Origin: Populus alba
Lineage: Eukaryota > Streptophyta > Magnoliopsida > Malpighiales > Salicaceae
Reading direction: 5' to 3'
Assembly (NCBI RefSeq): GCF_005239225.2
Contig: NC_133299.1
Span: 1,926,967 to 1,990,966 of the forward strand
DNA length: 64,000 nucleotides
Shown: positions 1 through 13,200 of the stretch, one piece after another
How positions within the stretch are numbered: the first letter of the stretch is position 1
How the letters are laid out: each line of letters starts with the position of its first letter
Made by a program: the position numbers and the translations under genes
The notes under the pieces: generated by a model
What the model was told of the DNA's origin: nothing
The model's database searches: none
Seen by the model: the letters and a program-made list of their open reading frames with translations, nothing else

Positions 1-567
1 CATTAAAACAGTCCCCCTTTGATGGCCTTGGGAAGGCCTGCTTCAGACATCTTCATGAGTGGAAAAATAAAAGAGTTGTTTAAGAGTTATAGTCACACAA
101 ATGACCTTTCTATAAACCACTTTCCCGTATTACAACATCACTTCATGGGATATTTTGAAATAATTTTTACCAAAATAAATTCAAACAAGGTCTAAATTTA
201 ATCAAGTGCATATATAAAGAAAATGCATGATTTCCAAAGTGTGAAGCATCCAGATTGGAAAACATGTTACAAGTATGAATAAAACTGGCTGCAAGATGAA
301 AGGAAGAAAGAAACATGAATTTTTTGTGTACTTGGGATAATCAGTCATATTTATTTTGTAAATAACTTAAAAATCAGCCACATAGCACTCTGTTATGCAT
401 TGAAACAGTTCAGTAAATTTATGAGCATTTGAGGAAAAACAAAGAAAAAATAAATATTTTTCCCCCAGCGAGCAAAAACTAAGTGATGAAGTTGGAATAC
501 AAACCTTCTTCTGGAAGCATGAGTTAGCAAGGACTATCCTTATCCAAAGGCTCCAGTAAATGGACCA
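1..567. other. 3' flank of SUVH gene
   Basis: AT-rich sequence downstream of the minus-strand SUVH stop codon. It probably holds that gene's 3' UTR and polyadenylation region. No coding potential or repeat structure was recognised. Confidence 0.4.
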
Positions 568-2589
568 TCAATAGAAAAAACCTCTGCACTTTGGTGATCC
601 ACAGAAGCATTTTTTCTTCCCACGATCTGCTTTTTCAGGTGGTACCATTCCATAACTATATGTCAACTCTGTCATAGGAGGAACATGTCTGATAGCATAA
701 AATGCAATATGGAGATCAAACTCCTTGCTATTTCCCCGTAAAACTGGCTGCCAGAACAGATTTGGAGAGCAGCTGTGATTTATAAAACGAGCTACATTCC
801 CAGCATTTCTGGCATTTATTATAAGAGGAAATTGAAGGTTTGGAGCGTTATTTAAATCACCAGGCAAAACTTCCAATGGCTGATAAATGCGGGTACCATC
901 AAAAATGTGATCGTCTTCGTTTTCACCTGCAAGCTCTTGTGCCTCAGAATCATCGACAGCTTCTCCTGCATATACACATATAAATGCTCCAGCTCGTATG
1001 GGATCCCAGGATCTTAAGCCCCAACCTCTATCCTTAGTTTTAAACACCTCCAAACGAAGTCTTAGACCACCCTGGGACACACGATTGCGGCAAGTTGGAG
1101 GACACTGGCAGGGAGGACCACACTCATATATCACAGATTTTTGACTCACAATAACCCCATTCACAATATGAGGAAGATAGCCTCCATTTTTCTGAACACA
1201 ATCACAATTCTCGTTTCCTGGAAGACAAGCACCATTGCAAGCACAGCCAACAAAAGGATCCCTCGGTACTGGTTTTGAATACTTTAGGGTTGGAGAATAA
1301 TTGAAATAGGCAGGCCCCTTTTCATGATCAACATCATTCACAAGAGAAACTGGTAAAGTTTCGGCCCCAGAAGTAAGATCAGGTAGTATAATCCCCATCC
1401 TAGGAATAATACCATCCTTCCATTGCTGAATTTTTTTCCACATTTTGTATGCATCAGGCTGGCCAGGTAACCTGCCCAACTTATATCTAAAAACATTGGA
1501 ACCAGACTTTCCTTTCTCCACCCATGACTCCTGGATTCTATATAGACCGTCATACACATATACCTTTCCAGTTGGATTTCCCACATCCTTTATACCCCTG
1601 GTTACTCTAATGTCATTACCACGATGCAAGCTTTTTTCCAGTGCAAGGTTACCCCTTTCAAGCTTCTGATCCATTTCTTTGCCCTGGCCAGAGTAAATCA
1701 AGCCATCATCTTCCTCAACATCATCCTCGTATCCCCCAGATGAAACAATGCTAACAGCTATTGGTTCTTCATCTTGACTGACCTTGACAGACATGTAATC
1801 TATTCCAGCCATGATCGGAGCATGCAGTCCAATGGTGCACAATTCCATTCTAAAAAAGAATATATCTCCAATTTCAACACCGGGTACAGCTCCAACTCTC
1901 TTCTTGGCATTAGTCCGAACTCCTTTGGTCATCAAAACATTGCCTGCTTTTAAGTCAGGGCGCCTTGATTGTCCTGCGGTGGCTTCCTTCGAATCTTCAA
2001 GCTGTACGATTTGTCTTCTGAGCAGATTGTAAACCAGGAGTACACATCCTACAGAATCTTTATCACCATTATATCGCCGTGCTTCTTCAAATTCCACGAG
2101 GTTATATGATTGGTAAATATTTTCTACCATCACATCCATGTCAACATCAGGAGAGGCAATTTTGTCCTTTTTGCCTTTTGTCCTCTTCTGAGATATACTC
2201 TGTGAACTCCAAGTTTGGATGTCACCGTACCCATCTTCTTCCACAACCCTGTTGTTTCTGTTAGCCCTCCTTGATGACCCGGCATTTCCATTTGCTGCCC
2301 TTGCAGATGGAGGCTCAGCTGACCGAAATGAATTGATTGGAACTGCTGATGATATCGGGGTGTGGTCACCAGAAGGGACAGATTGATTTGGTATACCGGA
2401 AAATGGAAAGAAAGGGGAAACTCCAGGTGGGAAAGGACCTGCTGGTGGAACACAAACAAAAGGTGCAGAACCTTGAGGAAAAGAATTAGAGTTTGGTGGT
2501 GCGGAGAATACTGGAGTAAGAGTCCGCAAGGGCTTTACATTCAAAACCCTGGACTTATCTATCGAGCCTTCACCTGGTGATTCTTCCAT
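568..2589 (-). CDS. SUVH: SUVH1/3-type histone H3K9 methyltransferase
   Basis: Intronless 673-aa frame; the family's SUVH1/SUVH3 members are about 670 aa and also have intronless coding regions. In order: a proline-rich N-terminus (about 25-75), a basic linker, an SRA/YDG domain (about 230-380, with VGAVPGVEIGDIFFFRMEL and the KVYVYDGLY signature), a cysteine-rich pre-SET (about 448-503), SET (about 510-650) with the cofactor/catalytic motif NHSCSPN at 604-610 and the late ELTYSYG, and a post-SET CFCGSPKCRG at 661-670. The family binds methylated DNA through SRA and methylates H3K9 in the nucleus; SUVH1/3 relatives are also known as methyl-DNA readers that support transcription. All key cysteines and SET motifs are present, so I expect an active product. 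The ATG at 2587-2589 opens the conserved frame. Confidence 0.95.
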   Translation of the reverse strand: MEESPGEGSIDKSRVLNVKPLRTLTPVFSAPPNSNSFPQGSAPFVCVPPAGPFPPGVSPFFPFSGIPNQSVPSGDHTPISSAVPINSFRSAEPPSARAANGNAGSSRRANRNNRVVEEDGYGDIQTWSSQSISQKRTKGKKDKIASPDVDMDVMVENIYQSYNLVEFEEARRYNGDKDSVGCVLLVYNLLRRQIVQLEDSKEATAGQSRRPDLKAGNVLMTKGVRTNAKKRVGAVPGVEIGDIFFFRMELCTIGLHAPIMAGIDYMSVKVSQDEEPIAVSIVSSGGYEDDVEEDDGLIYSGQGKEMDQKLERGNLALEKSLHRGNDIRVTRGIKDVGNPTGKVYVYDGLYRIQESWVEKGKSGSNVFRYKLGRLPGQPDAYKMWKKIQQWKDGIIPRMGIILPDLTSGAETLPVSLVNDVDHEKGPAYFNYSPTLKYSKPVPRDPFVGCACNGACLPGNENCDCVQKNGGYLPHIVNGVIVSQKSVIYECGPPCQCPPTCRNRVSQGGLRLRLEVFKTKDRGWGLRSWDPIRAGAFICVYAGEAVDDSEAQELAGENEDDHIFDGTRIYQPLEVLPGDLNNAPNLQFPLIINARNAGNVARFINHSCSPNLFWQPVLRGNSKEFDLHIAFYAIRHVPPMTELTYSYGMVPPEKADRGKKKCFCGSPKCRGFFY

Positions 2590-2600
2590 TAAAATTACTT

Positions 2601-3294
2601 CTGAATACGCAAAATCACAGTTTTAGCTTAACACGAACCCCCCTTTGAATCACCACTCTCTCCGCATACATGGCTTCCCTTCTTCCATATCTTTCACTTC
2701 ATAAACAATAACCAAAACTTACAGAAAAATCTGATGGAATTACCTATGCTACAAAGAGAACAGGATTTTGTTGCAGAATGAAAAGGATTCAAATGACACA
2801 AACTTCCATGCCAAAAAACTGCAAGATCTCCACAGAAATGTTGCAAAAGTTGCTAAACTTTTATATTTCTGCAGAATGCAAGCACATGCACCAAGTTAGA
2901 GACAACCATCACAAACAACAATTCACTAAAAAACCCTGAAACAAAAGGGTTAATATTTGGTATCCAAAAAACAGTGAACACGGACTCAACAGACTCGCAC
3001 ATAAAAAGCCTCAAAACAGCACAAAAACATGAAATTGAAAGTGACCCGGTTTTCCATTTTTCTAGAAATTGAACTAGAACAGATCAAGTTCAAATCTTCA
3101 CCTTAAAGGGTTTGAAAATGAAATCAGTAGACAAAACAAGCTGACCCCTTTTAAGAAAGAGGAATTTTTTTTAGACAAGAAAAGGAAGGAAGATTCTTTA
3201 TTAGCATATCACAGACAATAATAAACCTTGTAAATTAAAATTAAGACAGAATTTGATGTAACAAACAAAGGATCCAAGCTAATAATATCATTAC
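2601..3294 (-). other. probable 5' UTR intron of the SUVH gene
   Basis: On the minus strand a good donor (TTTCAG followed by GTAATG) lies at about 3294 and an acceptor (TATTCAG) at 2601, 12 bases before the start codon. The stretch between has no long frame. Splicing here would give a leader intron of about 0.7 kb, common in plant chromatin genes. This rests on splice-site inspection only. Confidence 0.4.
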
Positions 3295-3539
3295 CTGAAA
3301 TCTTAGGTTCTGCTGTTTTGAATGAACATCAGTTGAATTTCTTACAAGGACCAAAAACAGAACCCAAAACAACTCTAAAGCTTGGACCTTTTTGTTTTAC
3401 TTTGTCTTCTTTCATTAGTCCTTTTGTTTGGGTCTGAAATTCAAAACCCAATAAAGTGTTTTCAGTACTTTCTGACAGTACTAGTTTGGTGATAGAAGCT
3501 CCAAATAGATTTTTGACCACTAATCCTTGAAGGCCTGTC

Positions 3540-5280
3540 TCTAGTCCTGAGCCTTACAGTGCTGGGCCTGACTGCAAAATCTACAGTGCATAATATGATT
3601 TATGAATCAGGTTCCTATTGTTGATTTTTTCCTCGAGTATTTACGGTAAAAAAAGACATGTTTAGCTGTTCCTTTCCTGCTTGTGAGTGCCATTTTTTTA
3701 GTTTTTTATTTTAAAAAAATCAAATTAATATATTTTTAATTTTTTTAATCATTTTATACAGTATTAATATATATATATATAATATATTATTTTGATAAAC
3801 TTTTAAGTATATAATACTCAGTTAAATATGGTGAATTGGTATGAAAATCTTGAGATTCAAAGTTCAATCTGATTTAGGTTTTTAACTCAACAAAAAAAAT
3901 ATTGATTTAATGAAATCTATTTGATCCAGTTAAGTTCTTAGTTATTTGATTTACTTGATCAAAATAGACCAAGTTAATAGTAAAAAAAAAAATTGTTATT
4001 TTAATTAAAATGATTAACCCAAAAACCCATGGGTTAATCCAGTGATCCAGGAGTTCATGCTCTTTCATGAGCCAATTATCATATCAAGTCTAACACTTAT
4101 GCTTTTATTGATCTAAAAAAATATTTTTTTAGATTAAAAAGGATTAAAACTAAATATCTAGAATATAATAAATAAAATTTTCTGGATTTTTTTCTTTATA
4201 ACAATTTAAAAATTATTATAATTTAATAAAAAAATCGACTAATATTTAGGTTAGAATTGCGAAATTTTTTATTTAACCTGTAGACTATACGAATTCTTAC
4301 ACGTTGCGAGTATTTTCAGTTCTGAAACATATGTAAATTACGCGTAACTGAGGCTGTGGTACAAGTGGTTGGGTTCTTTTATAGCCATTCTTATCTGGCC
4401 ATTTCTCAGCTCATGCTTCACATTGGAACTTATTTGGTACTGTGTTTTAAATAAAAATTGGATAAATTTTAATTTTTTTTATCTAAAATTAATTTTTATT
4501 TATATTTTTTTTATTGTTTTGATATGATAATATAAAAAATAATTTTTAAAAATAAAAAATATATTATTCTAATATATTTTTTAATAAAAAGAATTTTTTA
4601 AAAAAATTATCACTATTATATTCTCAAACACTCCTAAAATATATAAAAGAGTGGTTCAGTTCATGTTTGCAAAGTCTAGCCTAACATGACTTTTGTTAGT
4701 AAACTCAATGATTTATTGTCTCCAGGTCTGGTTTGAGTTGAATTTTGTACTAAATTATTTTTGATATTAAAATGATGTTATTTTAGTGTTTTTTTTTTTA
4801 AAAAAAAAACTTTTAAAATGATGTTGTTTTAGGTTTTTTATTTTTTTAAAAAAACCAAAATTAATCTATTGACCCAAAAATTACCATTCTCAATTCGCAT
4901 CCCAAACCTTAGAGTCGAGTGCATCTTACAACTATGGTTCAGTTTTTAGTATAGATTCAAAGACCAAAATTCTTTTTATTAGAATTAATAGGAGTTACAA
5001 CTAATTTCAAACTTTCTCCTTGTGTCGGAATTACAACTTCTATACCAAATGACTTTGAGTCGATATAGAGCTTCATTATTTATATGAACAACGGAGCTAT
5101 TCTTTTTCTTTTTCTCAATTGCCCCCCATCCCTTCTTCTTTTTTGTCCACCCTTCTTTTTTTAAAAAAAAATTATTTTATTTTTCTTCAATTTCATTCTC
5201 AATTTTCTTTAACAGTTGTCATTAGTCAAGTTGAATAAATCACATTTCTCACAGTTTAATTTCATCAAATCTAGACTAAG
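3540..5280. other. AT-rich intergenic DNA with repeat remnants
   Basis: No gene recognised. It contains degenerate repeat-like passages (about 4010-4090, with runs such as AACCCATGGGTTAATCC, and about 4430-4640, resembling the AT-rich interior shared with the element at 35256-36207). These look like old transposable-element debris. Confidence 0.35.
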
Positions 5281-5282
5281 CA

Positions 5283-5284
<2 letters not shown>

Positions 5285-5329
<45 letters not shown>
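5285..5329. repeat. (TA)n microsatellite
   Basis: About 45 bases of uninterrupted TA dinucleotides in pyrimidine/AT-rich intergenic DNA. A short open frame running through it is simple-sequence noise. Confidence 0.95.
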
Positions 5330-5331
<2 letters not shown>

Positions 5332-8300
5332 GAAGCTCCTCCTTTTTTATCTTTCAATTGCCCCCTTCCCCTCCTATTTTTTCCATTCCCCCCCTTTTTA
5401 TTTCATTTTATTTTTTTATTTTTTTTTATACCTTTTTTACCAATCATCTTAGTTTTTTTTTTTTTTGTCAAGTTAACTGAATCACATCAAAACAACTTTC
5501 ATACAATTTAATTTCAAACTAGATTAAGTGAGTTGTTTATATTAATGATGAACCTTTTCTATTTTGATTTCATTTGCCTCCCTTCCCTTCCATTTTTTCC
5601 ACTCCTTTTTTTATTTTAAATTTATAATTTTTTTTTTAATTTTATCCTAAAACTTTTTTTAAAAGCTATCTTAGTTGTTTTTGTACTAGTCAAGTCAAAT
5701 GAATCATGTTAAAACAACTTTTAAATGATTTAATCTTAAACCATGCTAAGCAATGAGTTGTGTTATTATGTTAAATTCATTATTTTTTTGTTGTAATTTC
5801 TATCTTGTAATTTTTATTAGTCAATTAGGATGTATCTGAAATAACCAAATTGATTAAGTCATATCAAGACAAATCATATATAATTTAATGTTAAATTAGA
5901 AGATTTTAATATTGAATCAACAACTATGTCTTATAAAAATATCAAAGAATTCTTTATCATCTAAATATTTTTTTATTACATTTTAAAAAATTTAATTTGA
6001 ATTGCATCATAACGTGTCGCGTGTAAGCTAACAGAAACTACAACGTTTGAAACTCGAATTTAATAAGAGGTCAAACATAGGAGGCTGTCAAGGTGTTTTC
6101 CAAGCTAAAATGATATTCGTAATCTTCGCAATACAGCTAGCCTTTATTTATTTATTTATTTTATTTTTTACGTAATCTGCTAGTATTTCATTTGAAGGGT
6201 TGCAGCAGACACCTACCCAAGTCGTCGTCATCATCAAGATCAAGTAGTAGGTGTGACAAACGACCTTACTTGAAGCTGGCTCGATGCTCTAACACGAGAA
6301 ATTTGTGATCTAGACACTACTCAGGTGAGAGGTTTCCAGTTAACCGGAAAACACACTCACATGAAACCTTACTAGATCAGTACAAACATTTTTTATAAAT
6401 AGTAATAATAATGTTTTAATAAAAATAATTAACCCATTAAATTGCGAGTTGAGAGATCATTTCTCAAATTAATTCCTGTATTAACAAATATGATCTAATA
6501 TATATTTGATATTACGATAATTTTTATGTTTATGGATTAAAAATATAAATTAAAAAAAAAACAGTAAATTATAATGTTTTTTCTTAATCAAAATTTCATG
6601 ACAGGGTCTTTAATAGAATCCATGCAAAGTTATAATATATATATTAATTAATCAAATATTTTCAAATTCCTGGTCGCGAACAAAACACAAATCCTACAAT
6701 ACTAAACCATATGATGAAATGGAACTTTACCTAATTATTATGAATCTATATTAAAATAATTTTTTTCTTTTAAAAAAATTCATTCTTGATAATAAAACAC
6801 GATGGTTACACGGTGGGCCAAAGGAACCCAAAGAAGAAGATAAGCACTGTCCATGCCTTGCCTTAGAGTAAAGAGTTGGCATCCCAAAAGCGACTCGCTC
6901 GAGTTTTGTCTTTCTGGACATGAATTCCATAACGGGCAAGAATCAATATCTGCTGCAGATGCTAGCACCCAATTAACAATACTATTTTAGGGTTTGTAGT
7001 AATTATTTCATGCTTGCACTCAAAGCTCAACATTTGACCTTTTGATCATTCCCTTGCTAGCAAAGAAAAACCCTTCCACTCAGTTTCTTCCACAACGAGA
7101 TCAAAATCATATCACTGTCGAGAATCATGGGGCTGTGTTTATTTTTTCTTAAAGGCACAAATTTACATGGAGTGTAAGCATATAACATCACCATAGATTC
7201 TTGTGAAGATGTGAACTCAGATGCTTATAGACTCCTCCTGTAAATTCAAACTGATGCAGCCAGGAACTAGATTAATTAGAATTGAGAAAGACAATACTTA
7301 GATTGAGGTTGAAGGTAAAGAGTTTGAGAAAAGAATCGTAAATGTCGTCAATAATATCTAGTAAGAGAGAAAGAAAACAATCTCGTTACTAAATTTAGTA
7401 GAATTAAGCATGAACCCTAATCTTTAAAGAGGAAAAAAAAACAAAAACTACAGAGTTAATATAGAATCTATCTGTTGTTAGAGTTCCTAAGCCAAGCAAA
7501 AATTAAAAAAAAATAAGAAAGGAAAAACTTCTGCATCAAGCACTTTATATTCTTACGTTTACTATTATTGTTTTCGGATCAGTTTTTTTTTTCATTTTTA
7601 GGAAATGACAGGAGATGGTGAACGCTTGCACAACATCCATTTCAATTCTAAAACAAACAGCTAATAAATTGAAAATCATCACAAAAACATGATTTAATAG
7701 GAGATTTAATCAGACACTCAACAACCTTTAAAGAGTGGAATCTTTTGCAAATGTTATCATGCTCTTCATGTTGGTTATTAGCTTGCAAGTCTTGGATTGT
7801 TCTTTGTGTGATGAGATGGATGAAAGGAAAGGAAAATGGGGAAGAAAATGAAGAAAAAGATTTTATGCAGTTTAGAACGCAAAGAAAAGGTGAGGAAAAT
7901 ATCATTTGCTTGAACAAATCCTCTCTAATGGACTCATTGTTATTAAACTTGTCGAGATGATCCAAAATGGGCTCGGTTTACATAAGAACCCGCTCGGGTT
8001 AGATTTAATTAAAAAATGGATAAGAGTTTATTTCATTAAACCTGAATAAATTAATTAGTTAATTCATGAACTGATTATTTTTTTTTAAATATTTTAAAAA
8101 ATATTTTTTTAATTTTTTTTAAAAAATTAAAATAATATTATTTTATTATATCGAGCTCCTCAAGTTTAATAACTTTAAATGGAACTACAAAAACTTTTCC
8201 TTTCAAAAATTGATGAGAGTAAAACAATAAAATGGGCAAAAATATTTACGGAATTCTTATTTTATCCTGGAATTTAAATATTTCACAGTCGATAACAAAA

Positions 8301-8920
8301 CTTAATTTCTTTCCCTCAAAGAGAAGCCACTCAATTTATTTTCCAAATTTACCGTAGAACTTGCATTTTCAACTGTCAAAAATATCTTGTCAATTATGAT
8401 ATTGATGTAAATCAAATATATATATATTGGGAGTGGTGGGTTTTGGAACTCATTAAAGTTTTTCAATTTTATTTTATATTTAAATAATATTTTGTTATTG
8501 GTGGGGAATGGAAAAGACGTGCCCCTTATTCCTTTGTTGTAAGAACATACAAATTCATTCAAAAACTGTATCAAAAATATTTATTTTTTATTTTTATTTT
8601 TCTTTGATTCAATAAATATATTTATATTTTTTTTACATCGTTTTTTTTTATTCTAAACACAATCAATAAATTTTTTTTAAGGCATTTTAGAAGAAAAAGG
8701 AAATTTTGTTTTTTTGGTATATATGAAAGAGAATTAAAAAGGAGTAAATCTAGATCATGAATTTATATATCTTCTATCATTTCCTCTTTATTAGACATTT
8801 TAGTAATCAATTTGAACCATTCACCATTTAGGTAATGTTTACTGCAAAAGGTAATGGAGGTCAAAATTTACCCTTCACTATTATTAAACATGTTTTGTTG
8901 AGTTTTTATGGAAGGTTGAG
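5330..8920. other. intergenic DNA, no gene recognised
   Basis: AT-rich sequence with T-rich tracts and short frames on both strands (for example near 6751-6968 and 7648-7965) that resemble no family I know. No RNA gene or intact mobile element was recognised. Confidence 0.4.
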
Positions 8921-9095
8921 GGTAGGGTGTGTTCGGAAAGGCGGTGCAAACTGCATTCCTTTAAATTTTGAATTTTTTTTATTTTAAATTGTTTTAATAT
9001 ACTAATGTCAAAAATAATTTTTAAAAAATAATTTTTTTTTATTTTAATATATTTCTATATGAAATATACTTTAAACTGTCACTGTTACCACAATA
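8921..9095. mobile_element. degenerate MITE-like copy, same family as 35256-36207
   Basis: It begins with a GGTGTGTTCGG-like end and carries the passage 'ctaatgtcaaaaataatttt' also seen near the right end of the element at 35256-36207 (there 'ctgatgtcaaaaataatttt'). It ends in a decayed GTTACCAC stretch. Terminal repeats are too degraded to define a target duplication. Confidence 0.4.
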
Positions 9096-9411
9096 AAAAA
9101 TAATATCATCAATTGATGACAAAAAAAAAAAAAAAAACACTCAGCAAGCATAAGATTTTTTGCTATATGTTTCTCATAAAACATAAAATGGAAATAATTG
9201 ATGGGGTCGGTGTCAAGTTGATATACCAATAGTAAAAAAAATAAAATAAAATAAAAAAGAGTCATACGGAATCGAAGAATTTGCCTGGATTTTAGTGGAG
9301 TTTCCTTAGTTAATGAAGTGACATTTTAGTAATATTTATATAAAATTATAATATATATTAATTAACTGAGTATTTTTAAATATAGAATTAAAACAAAAGT
9401 TCTCTGGCTTG

Positions 9412-9561
9412 CACGTGCTGTAAAGACAAGAAGTGGAAGAGAGTGGGGATCCCACAAAGTGAGTAATTTCATGTTCCTTGTAATCCACTGCCAAATGTTG
9501 TTGACGTGAAAGCAAGGCAAACAGAGCAAGCGTATTATACGCGCCCATCTCCTATTTATAA
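9412..9561 (+). promoter_or_regulatory. promoter region of ASD1-like gene
   Basis: A palindromic G-box core CACGTG lies at 9412-9417, a near-palindromic GTGGGGATCCCAC at 443-455 past 9000, and a TATA-like TATTTATAAC at about 9552-9561. This would place the transcript start near 9580-9600, about 600 bases before the start codon, leaving room for a leader intron. The assignment is by motif only. Confidence 0.4.
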
Positions 9562-9682
9562 CTACGAACTAGCAACTCCCTTCATTATTCCATATATAAC
9601 TATCAGTCAACACTTCCACTCATCAGCAGCTATCTCTAAAGAGCCAAAGAAAGAATTTTGTCTGTTTGATCCTTTGTTTCAG

Positions 9683-10175
9683 GTAAAGTTCTCATCTTTA
9701 ATCATTATTTCTTCAGAATTCAATACTTTCACTAGTTGGGTTTTTTTTTTAAATGTCTGTGCATGTCATGTTTGCATGGAATTTTGGTCATGTTTTGGAG
9801 TAAAGGTCAAAACTTTGATCATGTGCCTGGGAATTCAAGATAGTTGGAAATATGATGGCAGGAGTCTGAGTTTTTAGAGTCTTGACCTTAGTTTTTTCTG
9901 TTATTTTATGGGGAGTCAGTCCAAATTATGATGCTGTGGTCCACGGGAATGATGATGGGGTTATGTTTTTAAGGTATAACATGTCAGGTGACGTATCATC
10001 TGACAGATAAATCTTGCTGCTTTATTTGATTCTAATCCATCTTTTTGGTTCTAATTGAAGAGAATGAGTACGAATTAGTTTCTTTTGTGAATAGAGAGAG
10101 ATTATGGAGCTGTTTCTTTTTGGGGTCTCATTGCTAAAGAAGGAGCTGAATTGGTTCTTTTTGTTGCTGTATTAG
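9683..10175 (+). other. possible 5' UTR intron of ASD1-like gene
   Basis: TTTCAG|GTAAAG at 9683 is a strong donor, and GTATTAG ending at 10175 is a usable acceptor. The remaining leader would carry a two-codon upstream frame (ATG TGG TAA at 10192-10200) that ends 4 bases before the main ATG at 10205. Inferred from sequence only. Confidence 0.35.
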
Positions 10176-10204
10176 GGTGAGGCAATATTGGATGTGGTAA
10201 GTGA

Positions 10205-13200
10205 ATGGGTGAGAAGATGAGTAGTTGCAAGACCTCTTGCAGTGTTCTTTTGGTGTGCTTCATTGTTGGTCTTTGTTCTGTGTGCCAATGTTCTGCTGCT
10301 GAAGTTGATGCAAACCAGACAGCAAACTTGATCATCAATGGCTCCAGTACCCGCCCTATTCCTGAAACACTCTTTGGAATTTTCTTCGAGGTTAGTTTCT
10401 TACTTTCAATTCAGGAATTCGATTCGCGGCTGGTTAGTTTATGGTTTCTTACTTTAGACTACAATGCATAAACAAGGATGCTGAGCATTGATAGTGGGCA
10501 TTTTCTGAAATGGTTTTTCTGCAGGAGATAAACCATGCTGGAGCTGGTGGGATATGGGCAGAGCTTGTAAACAATCGGGGTAATTTCCAAATCTATTGAT
10601 TTCTGCAAGTGAAATGAAGAATGAAGAGAGGGAGGGAAGTTTTAAATTGTGCAACAGGCCAATTTCAGTAAAAACTTAACTTCCAGTTCCAAGATTGCAT
10701 TATTTGAAATCTTAGCCCTAATTGTTCAGTGCTAAGCTTTCAATTATATCAAAAAGTGCACTGATAAAATATTTACACTGTTTCTGTGCGAGTTATGATT
10801 CTCGAGGTTTAAGGGGAACTTTGATTATGAAGCACTTGAAACTTTCTAAATTTATCTGGGTATTTTGGATTCGGGATTCACATAAACCTGTTTGATTTGT
10901 TTCCTAGGTTTTGAAGCCGGGGGCCAAAACACTCCCTCAAATATTGATCCCTGGTCTATCATTGGTGATCAGTCATCTTTAATTGTATCTACTGACCGTT
11001 CTTCTTGCTTCGAGCGAAACAAGGTTGCTCTCCGAATGGATGTGCTCTGCGACAGCACGGGCGGTAGTATTTGCCCAGCTGGTGGAGTTGGTATATACAA
11101 TCCAGGGTTTTGGGGCATGGTGAGAACTAGTTGACACTAAATGTGATAATTTATTTTGTATGCATTTATTGAAAAAATTATTTTGTATGTGTCTCTCATA
11201 TTTGCTTGTGTGGAAAAGCTGGAAATCTGACCCTTTTGTTTTTGACTTCTGTTTCCTTCAGAATATTGAACAAGGGAAGGCCTATAAAGTGGTTCTTTAT
11301 GTCCGTTCTCTGGGATCAATCAATGTTTCTGTATCATTGACGAGCTCTGATGGGTCGCAGATATTGGCATCTGCTAACATTGTGTGAGCACCAATTGTTT
11401 TTTGCAATGAATGATTTCTTTTTTACTAGGAGTTTGTGTTTTTCAAGCTTTCCTTCTTCGCAGAGATTCTGATGTTTCAAACTGGACAAAGGCTGAGGTT
11501 CAATTGGAAGCCAAAGGAACAAATCCTAATTCAAGGCTTCAATTGACTACATCCAGAAAAGGTGTAATATGGTTTGATCAAGTGTCAGCTATGCCTCTGG
11601 ACACATACAAGGTATTTGATATTGTTCAGCACTTATCTCCAAAAAGAACAAATTTTCTCCATGCAGTTTGGAAAGTTCAAGCCCTTAGCAATGTAGAAGA
11701 TAATATCTGTATAGAGGATGAGCATGAGCATGAGCAGGATCTGGGCTTTAAATTATAACTTGGGGATAAATTTAAAATTGGAAACAACTTTGCAGAAGTT
11801 GGAAACCATACTTTCTGGTTACATGTAAAAAAGATTTAAGCTTTGATGGTTTATGGAGTTTATGGAGATAAAACTCTGAATTTGTTGGTTTGCTAGCATG
11901 TGAACTCCTTTTTTACAGAGATTTTATGGCTGGTTCAAAAATTCCAATTGCGTCTCAGTATCTGTATGACCTCTGTTTTGCCACAGGGGCATGGTTTCCG
12001 AAATGAGCTCATTGAAATGATCGATGATATAAAACCCCAATTTGTCAGATTTCCAGGTATGTATGGATCTTTATTCATGAATATGTTTTGGCTGAGGTTA
12101 TGAGAATTTATATAGTGGAATCTGGGTATCATATATTGCACAGGGAAGTCTATTGCTCAGCTTTCTTATTATCCCTGGCTACAACTGTTTTACAATTGCA
12201 AATTCTTGCTGCATTTACTGAGGTTTTGCTTCAAGGCCTTTTCTCTTCACTGTTCACCAGAAATTTTGAGAGCGTGGCCAGGATTTTTTATGGTTTTTTC
12301 TTTTTTTGTTTTTGAGAAATGAATTTTGAGTCATCAAAATCCTCAATTGTTTTGCCATATTCCTGGAGTTCTCTTTTCTTTCACTTTCCAAGCATTTCAA
12401 ACCCTAAACTGCATCCTCCAAACTCCCAATCTGGAGCTGCAGGACCCTTGCCGGAGCAAGTGTTAGCTTGATCTAACACCACAGTTTCTCAAATCAATTC
12501 ATCATCTGTTTGACTAGTTGTAGTTCAGATCTTACTGATGGGGTATTTTTTCCAATCATTTGGCATTAGGTGGCTGCTTTGTTGAGGGTGAATGGTTGAG
12601 AAACGCATTTCGCTGGAAGGAAAGCATTGGACCCTGGGAGGACAGACCTGGGCACTTTGGTGATGTTTGGATGTATTGGACTGATGATGGACTTGGATAC
12701 TTTGAGTTTCTTCAAGTAGGTATCTTAATTTGTCATGAAGGTGCAGGATTATGTAAACTGTGGCCTGTGCAGCGCATTGGAAATTAGAATTGCTCACTCT
12801 GTCGCTTAAGAAGATATAATTTACACTTACTTATTTCTGCAGCTAACTGAAGATCTTGGTGCACGGCCAATATGGGTGTTCAACAATGGTACTTTCACGT
12901 GCTTCATTTCTAGGCATTTCCATTTTATCCTGTCTGGTTGAACTCCTTTTCACGTACTTTTTTTGCTTCATTAATCTGGCAGGAATCAGCCATCAGGATC
13001 AAGTTGATACTACTGCAGTCTCACCGTTTGTACAAGTATGCAAATCCAGTGCTCTCTCTTTTATCCATTGACAAAACTGAAACAGATCCAGTCATGTTTA
13101 GATTAAATATGTTTCATGATTATGAAATTAAAAAGAAATAAGCTAGTGAGTTTTCTTTTTGAATCTCAACTGGTGCTGAACTTGTTCTTTCTATATCGTT

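Noticed and set aside
6751..6968. Overlapping 62-residue minus-strand frames
   Set aside because: Too short, no family resemblance, no splice partners seen.
7648..7965. 105-residue minus-strand frame and its plus-strand shadow
   Set aside because: Low-complexity Phe/Ser-rich composition in AT-rich DNA; no neighbour exons.
9121..9137. Poly(A) run as the tail of a retroposed gene
   Set aside because: No gene-like sequence precedes it and no target-site duplication is seen; such A-runs are common throughout the window.
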